Below are positions 16,955 to 25,056 of a stretch of 34,279 bases of DNA, piece by piece. A model generated the notes under the pieces. It was not told the DNA's origin and ran no database searches. It worked only from the letters and a program-made list of their open reading frames with translations. The stretch is taken from contig JAUMYU010000021.1 of NCBI GenBank assembly GCA_030528485.1, forward strand, positions 1 through 34,279. The letters run 5' to 3'. A program made the position numbers and the translations under genes. The first letter of the stretch is position 1. Every line of letters starts with the position of its first letter. The stretch is from Comamonadaceae bacterium. Its GTDB lineage: Bacteria; Pseudomonadota; Gammaproteobacteria; Burkholderiales; Burkholderiaceae_C.

Positions 16955-18231
16955 GTCGCCACAAGTTCGGCCGCAGCAGGAGCCTTCTCAAACTGCACCA
17001 GCTTGTCGGCCTGGCCCGCTTCACGAATGTGCGTGGGCAGCCCCATGCCGTTCATCAAATTGATGAAAGGTTGGTAAGGCAGCTCTTCCACGTTGACCAT
17101 GCGCTGCACATCCCAATCGCCCTGGGCAATGAGGATGGCCGCCGCCGCCGCGGGCACGCCAGCCGTGTAGGAAATGCCCTGGCTGCCCACTTCGGCAAAG
17201 GCTTCAACGTGGTCGGCCACGTTGTAGATGAAAACTTCGCGCGCCTGACCGCCTTGGCGGCCTTTGACCAGGTTGCCGATGCAGGTTTTGCCCACATAGC
17301 CGGGGGCCAGCGAAGCGGGGTCGGGCAGCACGGCTTTGATGAGTTGCAGGGGCACGACTTCCTGGCCGTTGTCCAGCCGCACGGGCTTTTCCGACAGCAG
17401 CCCGAGGTTGCGCAGCACGGTAAAGACGTTGATGTAGTGCTCGCCAAAACCCATCCAGAAGCGGATGTTGGGCACGTTCAGATTTTGCGAGAGCGAGTGC
17501 AGCTCGTCATGGCCGGTGAGGTAGGAGGTTTGCACGCCCACGACAGGCAAATCGTCGCTGCGCTGCACTTCGAACATCTTGTTCGATTGCCAGCGCCCGC
17601 CCTGCCACGACCAGACCTGGCCGGTGAATTCCCGGAAGTTGATCTCGGGGTTGAAGTTGGTGGCGAAATAACGCCCGTGGCTGCCGGCGTTGATGTCGAT
17701 GATGTCGATGCTGTCCACTTCGTCGAAGTATTCGCGCACGGCCAGCGCGGCGTAGGCGTTAACCACGCCGGGGTCGAAGCCGCAGCCAAGGATGGCGGTC
17801 ACGCCTTTTTCCGCGCACAGGGCTTTGCGCTTCCATTCATGGTTGGCGTACCAGGGCGGGGTTTCGCAGACCTTGGCCGGGTCTTCGTGGATGGCGGTAT
17901 CCAGATAGGCCGCGCCGGTTTCGATGCAGGCTTGCAGCACGGACATGTTGACAAACGCATGGCCGAGGTTGAGCACGATTTGCGCCCCGGTTTGCTCAAT
18001 CAGCGCACGCACGGCGGCGCTGTCCATGGCGTCCACCTGGTGCGCCTTGAGCACGCCCCTGGGATTTTGCAAAGCGCCCTTTTCATGGATGCCATCGATG
18101 ATGGCCAGGCACTTTTTGATGTTGCGCGAGGCGATATGGATATCGCCCAAAAGCTGGTTGTGGCGGGCGCACTTATGCGCCACTACCTGCCCAACTCCAC
18201 CAGCGCCGATGATCAAAACGTTCTTTTTCAT
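16942..18231 (-). CDS. carboxynorspermidine/carboxyspermidine synthase (saccharopine dehydrogenase family)
   Basis: The 429-residue protein opens with the Rossmann motif VLIIGAGGVGQVVAHKCA. Further family blocks are LDTAIHEDP, GVTAILGCGFDPGVVNAYA, and IDINAGSHGRYFATNFNPEINFRE (in two overlapping parts). This is the LYS9-like carboxynorspermidine dehydrogenase type, which reductively condenses a diamine with aspartate semialdehyde using NADPH. Its partner decarboxylase nspC lies immediately upstream with a 105-bp gap, which makes this assignment much stronger than generic saccharopine dehydrogenase. The ATG 18231 was chosen over an upstream TTG at 18240. The product could be spermidine (from putrescine) or norspermidine (from diaminopropane); the sequence does not tell which. 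Confidence 0.88.
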   Translation of the reverse strand: MKKNVLIIGAGGVGQVVAHKCARHNQLLGDIHIASRNIKKCLAIIDGIHEKGALQNPRGVLKAHQVDAMDSAAVRALIEQTGAQIVLNLGHAFVNMSVLQACIETGAAYLDTAIHEDPAKVCETPPWYANHEWKRKALCAEKGVTAILGCGFDPGVVNAYAALAVREYFDEVDSIDIIDINAGSHGRYFATNFNPEINFREFTGQVWSWQGGRWQSNKMFEVQRSDDLPVVGVQTSYLTGHDELHSLSQNLNVPNIRFWMGFGEHYINVFTVLRNLGLLSEKPVRLDNGQEVVPLQLIKAVLPDPASLAPGYVGKTCIGNLVKGRQGGQAREVFIYNVADHVEAFAEVGSQGISYTAGVPAAAAAILIAQGDWDVQRMVNVEELPYQPFINLMNGMGLPTHIREAGQADKLVQFEKAPAAAELVATCAS

Positions 18232-18336
18232 TTCGCACAAAGCCCCCTGTAAAAAGCGCCGCGCCCCGCGCGGCTGGAAAAGGCGGTGGATTGCCGCCCG
18301 GTGAATAGCCGCCTGCCCACGCCAAGCCTGCTGGCG

Positions 18337-19458
18337 TCAGGAAAGGCTGGCGGCGTAATCCTCGTAACCGAACTGGCGCACCAGCTCCACGCGCCCATCC
18401 AGCCGCTTGACGGCGATGGCGGGCATGGCAATGCCGTTAAACCAGTTTTTCTTGACCATCGTGTAGCCCGCTGCGTCCTGAATGCTCAGGCGGTCGCCCA
18501 CTTGCAAAGGCTGCTCGAAGCGGAAGCTGCCAAAGATATCGCCCGCCAGGCAGGTTTTGCCGCACACCAGGTATTCGTGCGCGCCGGTATTGGGCTCGAT
18601 GCGCGCATCCAGGTTGTAAATCAGCAAATCCAGCATGTGGGCCTCGGTGGAGCTGTCCACAATGGCCAGTTGCTTGCCGTTGCAGCCCACATCCAGCACG
18701 CTGACTTCCAGCGTGGCCGCGCCGCTGATGGCCGCCTCGCCCGGCTCCAGGTACACCTGCACGCCGTGGCGCTGGGCAAAGTCTTTCAGGCGCTGGGCCA
18801 GGCGCTCCAGCGGATAGTCCGGGGCGCTGAAATGGATGCCGCCGCCCAGGCTGACCCACTGCACGCGCTCCAGCAGCGCGCCATAACGCGCCTCGATCTG
18901 GCCCAGCATCTGGTCAAAGCTGTCGAAACTGCGGTTTTCGCAATTGTTGTGAAACATCAAGCCGCTGAGCTGGTCGATCACGGCCGCGATCTTGTCCGCA
19001 TCGCCTTCGCCCAAACGGCTGTGCGGACGCGCCGGATCGGCCAGCAAATAGGGCGAATTGCTGGTGCCGGGATTGACCCGCAACCCGATAGGCTTGCCCG
19101 CCGCGCGGGCCTTGTCACCAAAACGCTGAAGCTGGCCCAGCGAGTTGAAGATGATCTTGTCGCCATGCGCCAGCACCGCATCGATCTCATGATCGGCGTA
19201 AGCCACGCTGTAGGCATGGGTTTCGCCGCCGAATTTCTCCTGCCCCAACCGCACTTCGTACAGGGAGGAGGAGGTCGTGCCATCCATGTACTGGCGCATG
19301 AGCGGAAACACGGCCCAACTGGCAAAGCATTTGAGCGCCAGCAGCGCGCGTGCGCCGGAGAGTTCGCGCAGGCGGGCGATACGCTGCATGTTCACGAGAA
19401 GGGCCTGCTCGTCAATGCAATAGAACGGGGTAGGCAGGCTGGCGAGGGTGGTTGTCAA
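18337..19458 (-). CDS. nspC: carboxynorspermidine/carboxyspermidine decarboxylase
   Basis: This fold-type III PLP decarboxylase of about 373 residues is related to LysA but clearly of the NspC type. It begins LASLPTPFYCIDEQALL and has the PLP lysine K43 in ALLALKCFASWAVFPLM. Later come FHNNCENRSFDSF, SLGGGIHFSAPDYPLERL and CGKTCLAGDIFGSF, all NspC-specific. It removes the carboxyl group from carboxy(nor)spermidine to give the triamine. No ATG is available upstream of the conserved LPTPFY; TTG 19458 preceded by GGAG at 9 nt is the best start, and a TTG at 19473 is the alternative. It is the first gene of the polyamine operon. Confidence 0.9.
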   Translation of the reverse strand: MTTTLASLPTPFYCIDEQALLVNMQRIARLRELSGARALLALKCFASWAVFPLMRQYMDGTTSSSLYEVRLGQEKFGGETHAYSVAYADHEIDAVLAHGDKIIFNSLGQLQRFGDKARAAGKPIGLRVNPGTSNSPYLLADPARPHSRLGEGDADKIAAVIDQLSGLMFHNNCENRSFDSFDQMLGQIEARYGALLERVQWVSLGGGIHFSAPDYPLERLAQRLKDFAQRHGVQVYLEPGEAAISGAATLEVSVLDVGCNGKQLAIVDSSTEAHMLDLLIYNLDARIEPNTGAHEYLVCGKTCLAGDIFGSFRFEQPLQVGDRLSIQDAAGYTMVKKNWFNGIAMPAIAVKRLDGRVELVRQFGYEDYAASLS

Positions 19459-19638
19459 TTCAGGAAACTCCAATACAGGCGGTGGCGTTCACAGCAGTCA
19501 CACGGTGCGCGCCGGCTCAGAAATCAGCCCAAGCAAACGGCTGCCCAGCAGGGTCGCCAAGCCATATTTCGCACAGGGCAGAGGGAAAAGAGGGGGGAAG
19601 AAGGAGAACAGGCCAAGGGCCAGCGACCGCTGGCGCCC

Positions 19639-19743
19639 TTACCACACGATCAGGGCGCGATCCATGCGGTAGCGGCGCTGGGGCCGAATCGATGGCGCTT
19701 CAGGGTGCGCACAACCCGGATGGGCAATCAAGGCAAAAGTCAT
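19639..19743 (-). CDS. possible 34-residue leader peptide upstream of nspC
   Basis: In the 535-bp gap between nspC and trpE a minus-strand reading of 34 codons starts MTFALIAHPGCAHPEAP and ends MDRALIVW before TAA. GAGG lies 10 nt before the ATG. Directly after the stop, an imperfect GC-rich hairpin (19617-19638) is followed by a long pyrimidine-rich tract, and then nspC. This order resembles a leader-peptide attenuator, but the peptide has no obvious regulatory residue run and may be chance. The remainder of the gap contains no other convincing gene. Confidence 0.3.
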   Translation of the reverse strand: MTFALIAHPGCAHPEAPSIRPQRRYRMDRALIVW

Positions 19744-19902
19744 GGCGATACAACCTCAAGATGAATGAAGGGGGTTGTGACCAACCAGGCTGCACTCGGG
19801 GACGCCAAATCCCACGGTGCGACTGCAAGGGCGCTGCGAAACGATGGCGCAGGCCCGAAAGGGGGCCGATTCTACAGTCCCTGCACTGCATTGGGCCTTT
19901 GC

Positions 19903-19908
19903 TACACT
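19903..19908 (+). promoter_or_regulatory. possible extended -10 box for trpE
   Basis: TTTGCTACACTGCC contains TGC directly before TACACT, an extended -10 form, 85 bp upstream of the trpE start. No clear -35 box or trp leader peptide with tandem Trp codons was found between it and the gene. Confidence 0.3.
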
Positions 19909-19993
19909 GCCTCGCCCTTTGTCTTTGGCTTGCACCGCCAGACATAGGCTGGCCACCGCCCTCAACGACCGCCCCAAGCGGGCACCATGCGAC

Positions 19994-21535
19994 GTGATCA
20001 CCGATCTTGAATTCCAAAGCCTCGCACGCGAAGGCTACAACCGCATTCCGCTCATGGCTGAAGCCTTTGCGGATCTCGAAACCCCGCTCTCGCTCTACCT
20101 CAAGCTCGCCCACAGCCAGGGCGGCGGAGCCAACAGCTTTTTGCTCGAATCCGTGGTCGGCGGCGAACGCTTCGGTCGCTACAGCTTCATCGGCCTGCCC
20201 GCCCGCACCCTGCTGCGCGCCAGCGGCTTTGGCGAGCAAGCCCGCACGGAAGTCGTTACCGACGGGCAAGTGATCGAAACGCACCAGGGCAACCCGCTGG
20301 ACTTCATCGCCAGCTACCAAAACCGTTTCAAAGTCGCCCTGCGCCCGGGGCTGCCGCGCTTTGCTGGCGGGCTGGCCGGGTATTTCGGCTATGACACGGT
20401 GCGCCACATTGAGCGCAAACTGCAAGCCAGTTGCCCGCCCGATGATTTGCACCTGCCCGACATCGTGCTGCTGCACACGGAGGAAGTCGCCGTCATCGAC
20501 AACCTCTCGGGCAAGCTGTACCTGCTGGTGTGGGCCGACCCGACGCAAAGCGAAGCCTACAGCCGCGCCAAACGCCGCCTGCGCGAGCTGCGCGAGCGCC
20601 TGCACACCAGCGTACAGGCCCCGCCCGTCACCCCCACCAGCGCAAGCCCCGCGCCGCTGCGCCGTTTCGACAAGGCCGATTACCTCAAGGCGGTGGAGCG
20701 CGCCAAGGACATGATTGCCGCAGGCGAATTCATGCAAGTGCAAATCGGCCAGCGCATCGAACGCCCCTACACGCAAAGCCCGCTTTCGCTCTACCGCGCC
20801 CTGCGCTCGCTCAACCCCAGCCCCTACATGTACTACTACCACTTCAGCCACGCAGTGGCAGGCCCGGGTGCGACAGAAGGGGACGACCTGCACGTGGTGG
20901 GTGCCAGCCCCGAAATCCTGGTGCGCCAGGAGCGCGGCGAGGACGGCCACACCATCACCATCCGCCCGCTGGCCGGCACGCGCCCGCGCGGCGCCACGCC
21001 CGAGCAGGACAAAGCCGCCGAGCAGGAACTGGTGGCCGACCCGAAGGAGCGCGCCGAGCACGTCATGCTCATCGACCTGGCGCGCAACGACATTGGCCGC
21101 ATTGCCGAAACCGGCAGCGTCAAAGTTACAGAAGCCTTTGTGGTGGAGCGTTACAGCCACGTCATGCACATCGTCAGCAACGTCGAAGGCAAATTGCTGC
21201 CCGGCATGGGGCCGATGGACGTGCTGCGCGCCAGCTTCCCCGCCGGCACGCTCACCGGCGCGCCCAAAGTGCATGCCATGGAGCTGATCGACGAACTTGA
21301 ACCCGTCAAGCGCGGCATTTACGGCGGCGCATGCGGCTACATCAGCTACGCAGGCGACATGGACGTGGCCATCGCCATCCGCACCGGCGTCATCCGGGGC
21401 CAGACGCTGTACGTGCAAGCCGCCGCGGGCGTCGTCGCCGACTCCATCCCCGAAATGGAGTGGCGCGAAACCGAGCACAAAGCCCGCGCCTTGCTGCGCG
21501 CCGCCGAACTGGTGGACGAAGGCTTTGACGCCTGA
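19994..21535 (+). CDS. trpE: anthranilate synthase component I
   Basis: TrpE makes anthranilate from chorismate, the first committed step to tryptophan, with the TrpG glutaminase. The 513-residue protein has the N-terminal Trp-binding region (LETPLSLYLKLA, then SFLLESVVGGERFGRYSF) and the chorismate-binding domain with QVQIGQRIERPY, IRPLAGTRPRGATPEQD, ELVADPKERAEHVMLIDLAR, FPAGTLTGAPKVHAMELIDE and GIYGGACGYISYAGDMDVAI. The start is GTG 19994, giving VITDLEFQSLAREGYNRIPL; there is no in-frame ATG at a suitable place. Unlike the usual trpEGDC arrangement, no trpG, trpD or trpC follows. Confidence 0.95.
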   Translation: MITDLEFQSLAREGYNRIPLMAEAFADLETPLSLYLKLAHSQGGGANSFLLESVVGGERFGRYSFIGLPARTLLRASGFGEQARTEVVTDGQVIETHQGNPLDFIASYQNRFKVALRPGLPRFAGGLAGYFGYDTVRHIERKLQASCPPDDLHLPDIVLLHTEEVAVIDNLSGKLYLLVWADPTQSEAYSRAKRRLRELRERLHTSVQAPPVTPTSASPAPLRRFDKADYLKAVERAKDMIAAGEFMQVQIGQRIERPYTQSPLSLYRALRSLNPSPYMYYYHFSHAVAGPGATEGDDLHVVGASPEILVRQERGEDGHTITIRPLAGTRPRGATPEQDKAAEQELVADPKERAEHVMLIDLARNDIGRIAETGSVKVTEAFVVERYSHVMHIVSNVEGKLLPGMGPMDVLRASFPAGTLTGAPKVHAMELIDELEPVKRGIYGGACGYISYAGDMDVAIAIRTGVIRGQTLYVQAAAGVVADSIPEMEWRETEHKARALLRAAELVDEGFDA

Positions 21536-21617
21536 AAAGCCCGCTTCGCACAGTACGCCGGGAACCATCGCCCAGCCAGCGCAATCGCAGCCGCCTTGCA
21601 TTGAAGGAGCCAACGCC

Positions 21618-22718
21618 ATGAACAACGACGAAATCCGCGCCATCCTCATCATCAGCCTGCTGGCCGCCTACGCCGACAGCGAAAAACACGCCCGCGAGCG
21701 CGAGGAAATCCGCCGCATTGCCGAGGGGCTGGTGCAAACGCCCGAAATCAACCTGCCCGGCCTGTACCAGGACGTGCTGCTCAAGCGCATCACCCTGGAC
21801 GACGCCGTGCAGGCCCTGCCTTCGGAAGAAGGCCGCCATCTGGCCTACGAAATGGCCGTGTGCGTCTGCGATGCCGACGACATCACCAGCGCCAGGGAAC
21901 AAGCGTTTCTGGACACGCTGCGCGAAAAGCTCGGCCTCGACCAACGCTTTGCCCACGATGCCTTCGAGCAAACGCAAGCCCTGGCCCAGGCGCCGCTGCA
22001 AACGCCTGAGGCTGCGCCCGCAACAACACCCGTTGCCGCGCCAACCGCCAACCCCGCCCTGGCCAACGCCATCGTGATGGGCGCGGGCATGACCGCTGGC
22101 GCAGCCGCCAGCGCCATCACCGGCGCGCTGACGCCCGCCCCCGCCCCGCACCCGCAACTGCCGCCTGTCCCCGCCGCCTCGCGGCGCAACAGCACCCTCG
22201 GCACCGCCGAGATGGACAGCAAAATCCTGCGCGCCGCCATCCTCAACGGCGCCATCGAACTGCTGCCCGAATCGCTCTCCACCATGGCCATCATTCCGCT
22301 GCAAATGCGCCTGGTGTACCAAATCGGCCAGAGCTACGGCTACGAGCTGGACAAAGGCCACATCCGCGACTTTCTCGCCACCATCGGCGTGGGCATGACC
22401 TCGCAATACCTGGAGCAAGCCGGGCGCAAGCTGCTCAAAGGCTTGCTGGGCAAAGCCGGCAAAGGCTTGTTGGGCGGCCTGGGCAAACAAGCCGTCAGCT
22501 CGGGCATGAGCTTTGCCTCCACCTACGCGCTGGGGCATGTGGCCAATCAGTACTACGCAGGCGGGCGGGCGCTTTCGGCGCAAATGCTCAAGGATGCGTA
22601 CCGCCACGTCCTTGGCGATGGCCGCACGCTTTACAACCAATACCTGCCCCACATGCAAGAGCAGGCTCGGGGATTGGATGCCAGCAAAATCCTGGCGCTG
22701 GTACGCGGCCAGGGCTGA
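21618..22718 (+). CDS. TerB-like/DUF697-like domain protein
   Basis: The 366-residue protein has an acidic helical N-terminal domain (about 1-115; IIISLLAAYADSEKHAREREEI is its key helix region) resembling the TerB fold. A Pro/Ala-rich linker (about 118-195) contains a small hydrophobic patch. The C-terminal domain (about 200-340) reads AAILNGAIELLPESLSTMAI, then MRLVYQIGQSYGYELDKGHI, then glycine-rich GKGLLGGLGKQAV, as in DUF697/YcjF-type membrane-associated domains. AAGGAG precedes the ATG by 8 nt. It starts 83 bp after trpE and may be co-transcribed with it, though a functional link is not obvious. The biochemical role is unknown; envelope or tellurite-type stress is only a family-level suggestion. 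Confidence 0.75.
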   Translation: MNNDEIRAILIISLLAAYADSEKHAREREEIRRIAEGLVQTPEINLPGLYQDVLLKRITLDDAVQALPSEEGRHLAYEMAVCVCDADDITSAREQAFLDTLREKLGLDQRFAHDAFEQTQALAQAPLQTPEAAPATTPVAAPTANPALANAIVMGAGMTAGAAASAITGALTPAPAPHPQLPPVPAASRRNSTLGTAEMDSKILRAAILNGAIELLPESLSTMAIIPLQMRLVYQIGQSYGYELDKGHIRDFLATIGVGMTSQYLEQAGRKLLKGLLGKAGKGLLGGLGKQAVSSGMSFASTYALGHVANQYYAGGRALSAQMLKDAYRHVLGDGRTLYNQYLPHMQEQARGLDASKILALVRGQG

Positions 22719-22737
22719 CACGCCGCCGCCCCAAAAA

Positions 22738-22778
22738 GCAAAGGCCGCCCGGCATACCGCCAGCGGCCTCTTTCATTT
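22738..22778 (+). terminator. intrinsic terminator after the TerB-like gene
   Basis: GGCCGC (22743-22748) pairs with GCGGCC (22763-22768), with an inner CGG-CATA-CCG hairpin in the loop. The T-rich tail TCTTTCATTTC is the start of the adjoining AT-rich element. Confidence 0.7.
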
Positions 22779-22848
22779 CAATCAAAATAAAAACTATTCT
22801 ATACCCACATTGACAAAACAGTATGGTTTTATTTCCTTTGAAATGTAA
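22774..22848 (-). repeat. AT-rich 75-bp intergenic element, inverted orientation
   Basis: Read on the minus strand it starts TTACATTTCAAAGGAAATA and ends ATTTTGATTGAAATG. The core TTTTGTCAATGTGGGTAT is more diverged than in other copies. It lies between the TerB-like gene and the convergent tRNA gene. Confidence 0.75.
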
Positions 22849-22912
22849 AATTTAGAAATATTGAGTCGTCAGCCGTCCAAGCGCAACGGCTGGATCCGCC
22901 CAAATCTTCCCT

Positions 22913-22950
22913 GAAAAAACGGCCTGCCAGGAAAAAGGCCTGGCAGGCCG
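22913..22950 (-). terminator. intrinsic terminator of tRNA-Arg
   Basis: On the minus strand a perfect 12-bp stem (CGGCCTGCCAGG with CCTGGCAGGCCG, 7-nt loop) is followed by TTTTTTCAGGG, 15 nt after the tRNA 3' end. Confidence 0.92.
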
Positions 22951-22964
22951 TTGCTTGCATCTGT

Positions 22965-23040
22965 TGGCGCGGCTGGCGGGGATCGAACCCACGACCCTTG
23001 GCTTCGGAGGCCAATACTCTATCCACTGAGCTACAGCCGC
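22965..23040 (-). tRNA. tRNA-Arg (anticodon CCG)
   Basis: The 76-nt sequence folds as a standard cloverleaf. The acceptor stem is GCGGCTG/CAGCCGC, the D arm GCTCAGTGGATAGAGT, the anticodon stem TTGGC/GCCAA with loop CTCCGAA, and the T arm GTGGG-TTCGATC-CCCGC; the CCA end is encoded. The anticodon CCG reads the arginine codon CGG. A GATAAT -10 box lies upstream and a strong terminator downstream, so it is a single-gene transcript. Confidence 0.97.
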
Positions 23041-23074
23041 TGGAACTCGCTTTGGGGTTGCAGCGAAACGGCGG

Positions 23075-23080
23075 ATTATC
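23075..23080 (-). promoter_or_regulatory. -10 box of tRNA-Arg
   Basis: On the minus strand TGCGATAATCC contains GATAAT preceded by TGC (extended -10), 34 bp before the tRNA 5' end. TTTGGG, 16 bp further upstream, is a weak -35 candidate. Confidence 0.45.
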
Positions 23081-23112
23081 GCACGCCCTCGCCCCACCCA
23101 AACGCCAATCGC

Positions 23113-23118
23113 TATAAT
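23113..23118 (+). promoter_or_regulatory. -10 box of the ZIP transporter gene
   Basis: A perfect TATAAT lies 53 bp before the ATG. No good -35 box precedes it. The leader contains a short dyad, GTGAC-GGAGC-GTCAC (23137-23151), that could be an operator or hairpin; it does not match a known Zur site. Confidence 0.4.
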
Positions 23119-23171
23119 GAGTGCCTGTTATTAATTGTGACGGAGCGTCACGGGCCGTCTGCACAACTGCT

Positions 23172-24119
23172 ATGACTTTGGGATTGATTGTGCTGGCCAC
23201 ACTGGTTGCGGGCGTTGGCAGCGTCTGGATAGCGGCGGCGCTGATCCGCCTGGGCATTGGGCGCGAGGGCACGCGCGTGCAAGAGCACCACTTGCTCAGC
23301 TTTGCCGCAGGGGCTTTGCTGGCCACCGCCTTCATCCACCTGCTGCCTGAAGCGCTGGAGGCGCACGCCCACGACACGCGCACCCTGTTTGCCATCCTGC
23401 TGGCCGGCCTGCTGGCGTTTTTTCTGCTGGATAAAGCGGAAATCTGGCACCACGGGCACGAACACGCCCATCACCCGCATCACTCCCACGAGGACGCCCA
23501 TGCACACGACGACCACACCCGTCGCCATCCCCCTTCTGGCGGCTGGGCCATTCTGGCCGGCGACAGCATCCACTGCTTTGGCGATGGCGTTCTCATCGCC
23601 TCGGCGTTCTTGGTGGACGCACGCCTGGGCATCCTCAGCGCCCTGTCCGTGCTGGCGCACGAAATCCCGCATCACATCAGCGATTTGATCGTGCTGGCCC
23701 GCGCGCAGCCGCACGCTGCGGGGCCACAGCGGCGACGCAAGCTGGCGTTGGTCAAAGTCTCCATCGCAGGCGCCGTCACCTTGCTTGGCGGCATCGCAGG
23801 ATACGCCGTGCTGGCCTGGCTGGGCGCGCGCTGGCAGTCGTATTTCCTGATCCTGGCCGCCAGCAGCTTTATCTACGTCGCCCTGGCCGACCTGATTCCG
23901 CAACTGCAACTCAAGCTCAGCGCGCCGGGCATCGCCGCCCAGGTGGCCTGGCTGCTGGGCGGCATGCTGCTGGTGGGCGCTGTCAGCAGCGCATTGCACC
24001 ACGGGCACGACCATGGGCATGCGCACAGCCACTCCCATCAGCCAGCCCACCAGGAGCTCAACAGTTTTCGTCAGCATCCGCTGCATATCGACCGGCTAAT
24101 TCCCCGAAAACAGCCCTGA
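23172..24119 (+). CDS. ZIP family divalent metal transporter
   Basis: The 315-residue inner-membrane protein has about eight helices with the ZIP hallmark helices IV and V: GDSIHCFGDGVLIASAFLVD and LAHEIPHHISDLIVLARA, whose His, Asp and Glu residues form the binuclear metal site. Helix II carries SFAAGALLATAFIHLLPEAL. The loop between helices III and IV is a dense histidine tract (HHGHEHAHHPHHSHEDAHAH), and a second one lies near the C-terminus (HHGHDHGHAHSHSHQ); both are typical metal-sensing or donating loops. Likely cargo is zinc, possibly also iron or manganese. The ATG 23172 starts just before the first helix. It belongs to the HupE-less, ZIP-type importers, not the CDF exporters. Confidence 0.9.
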   Translation: MTLGLIVLATLVAGVGSVWIAAALIRLGIGREGTRVQEHHLLSFAAGALLATAFIHLLPEALEAHAHDTRTLFAILLAGLLAFFLLDKAEIWHHGHEHAHHPHHSHEDAHAHDDHTRRHPPSGGWAILAGDSIHCFGDGVLIASAFLVDARLGILSALSVLAHEIPHHISDLIVLARAQPHAAGPQRRRKLALVKVSIAGAVTLLGGIAGYAVLAWLGARWQSYFLILAASSFIYVALADLIPQLQLKLSAPGIAAQVAWLLGGMLLVGAVSSALHHGHDHGHAHSHSHQPAHQELNSFRQHPLHIDRLIPRKQP

Positions 24120-24197
24120 AAAAGGGTTTTGGCATAATCGCCGCCCCCGCCCAAAGGCCCGCAGGAGGCCCGGCGACAAACCCGGTCCGATCACCCC

Positions 24198-24833
24198 ATG
24201 GCCTACAAGCTCATCATCTCCAAAGACAACCAGATACTGCGCGAGCACCTCTTGCGCGCAGAAACCAGAATAGGCCGACGCCATCACAACGATCTGGTAC
24301 TGGAAGACGCCACCGTCAGCGGCAAACACGCCGTCCTCCGCATGCCTGCGCAAAAGGTCGAAATCGAAGACCTCGGCAGCACCAACGGCACTTACATCAA
24401 TGGCGACTTGCTGGAGCCGCACACCTTGCGCCCACTGCAATTGGGCGATGCCATCGTCATCGGTCCTTACCGCATCAGTCTCCAAGCGCAAGTGGCCAGC
24501 TCGCCGCAAGACACGGGCGCCGAGCCCAGCCTCTTTGCCAACACAATCCCTTGCACACTGGATTGCCGCAACGCTTTCATTGAATTCACGGCAGGCACCG
24601 GCGCCAACGTCGGGCGCAAACTGCCCCTGACCAAAGTAGTCACCACGATTGGCACCCCGGGCATGGGCGTCATCTCCTTGACCCGCAAACTCAACCTCTA
24701 CGTTCTCAAGCAACTGGAGGGCGCGAACCCTGCCACCATCAACGGCAATCCCGTCACCGAAACGGGCGTCAAGCTCAACCACGGCGACCGGGTTCGCCTG
24801 GCCGAGATTGAGTTTCTCTTTCATATCGACTAA
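24198..24833 (+). CDS. FHA domain protein with a second, degenerate FHA module
   Basis: The 211-residue soluble protein has a canonical FHA domain at about 20-100: [13 protein letters not shown], the SGKHAVL histidine-serine pair and the STNGTYING loop, all used to bind phosphothreonine. A second FHA-like module (about 130-210) begins [14 protein letters not shown] and ends with INGNPV and [16 protein letters not shown], but its phosphopeptide-contacting Arg and Ser-x-x-His positions are not conserved, so it is probably structural. A possible extended -10 (TGGCATAAT) lies at 24130-24138. It is flanked by the ZIP transporter and ppsA, neither an obvious phospho-signalling partner; no kinase or phosphatase is in view. 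Confidence 0.82.
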   Translation: MAYKLIISKDNQILREHLLRAETRIGRRHHNDLVLEDATVSGKHAVLRMPAQKVEIEDLGSTNGTYINGDLLEPHTLRPLQLGDAIVIGPYRISLQAQVASSPQDTGAEPSLFANTIPCTLDCRNAFIEFTAGTGANVGRKLPLTKVVTTIGTPGMGVISLTRKLNLYVLKQLEGANPATINGNPVTETGVKLNHGDRVRLAEIEFLFHID

Positions 24834-25056
24834 CCCTTTCCTGGCCTGCCTCCGCAGCTTGGCCAGTTCTGCCCTGCCCTCCACCACCGCTTCTTGCCAT
24901 GCCTGCGCCCAGAACAGAACCCATGAAGCGCACTCTGCCGTACAGAGCACGACCGGCATGGAAAGAGCAGCGTGGCGCCAGCCCCTGCAACCACGATGGC
25001 CCCTGCGGGGCGCAAGGCAGGCGCTTCACCGTTTTTTTCACTTCCGGAGTCTTTTC

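Noticed and set aside
19500-19560. Trp-rich minus-strand peptide MAWRPCWAAVCLG near trpE that looks like a trp leader
   Set aside because: It is on the strand opposite to trpE, has no ribosome binding site and no attenuator hairpins follow it.
19452-19997. Plus-strand reading of 181 codons covering the nspC/trpE gap
   Set aside because: Low-complexity Arg/Gly/Ser content, no motif, no ribosome binding site, and it overlaps the better-supported trpE start region.
23428-24060. Histidine-codon clusters (cac/cat repeats) considered as a short tandem DNA repeat
   Set aside because: They encode the His-rich loops of the ZIP transporter and show no regular nucleotide period.
25001-25014. GCCCC-TGC-GGGGC hairpin in the ppsA leader considered as a riboswitch or attenuator
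   Set aside because: Five base pairs, no T-run and no conserved aptamer-like features visible.
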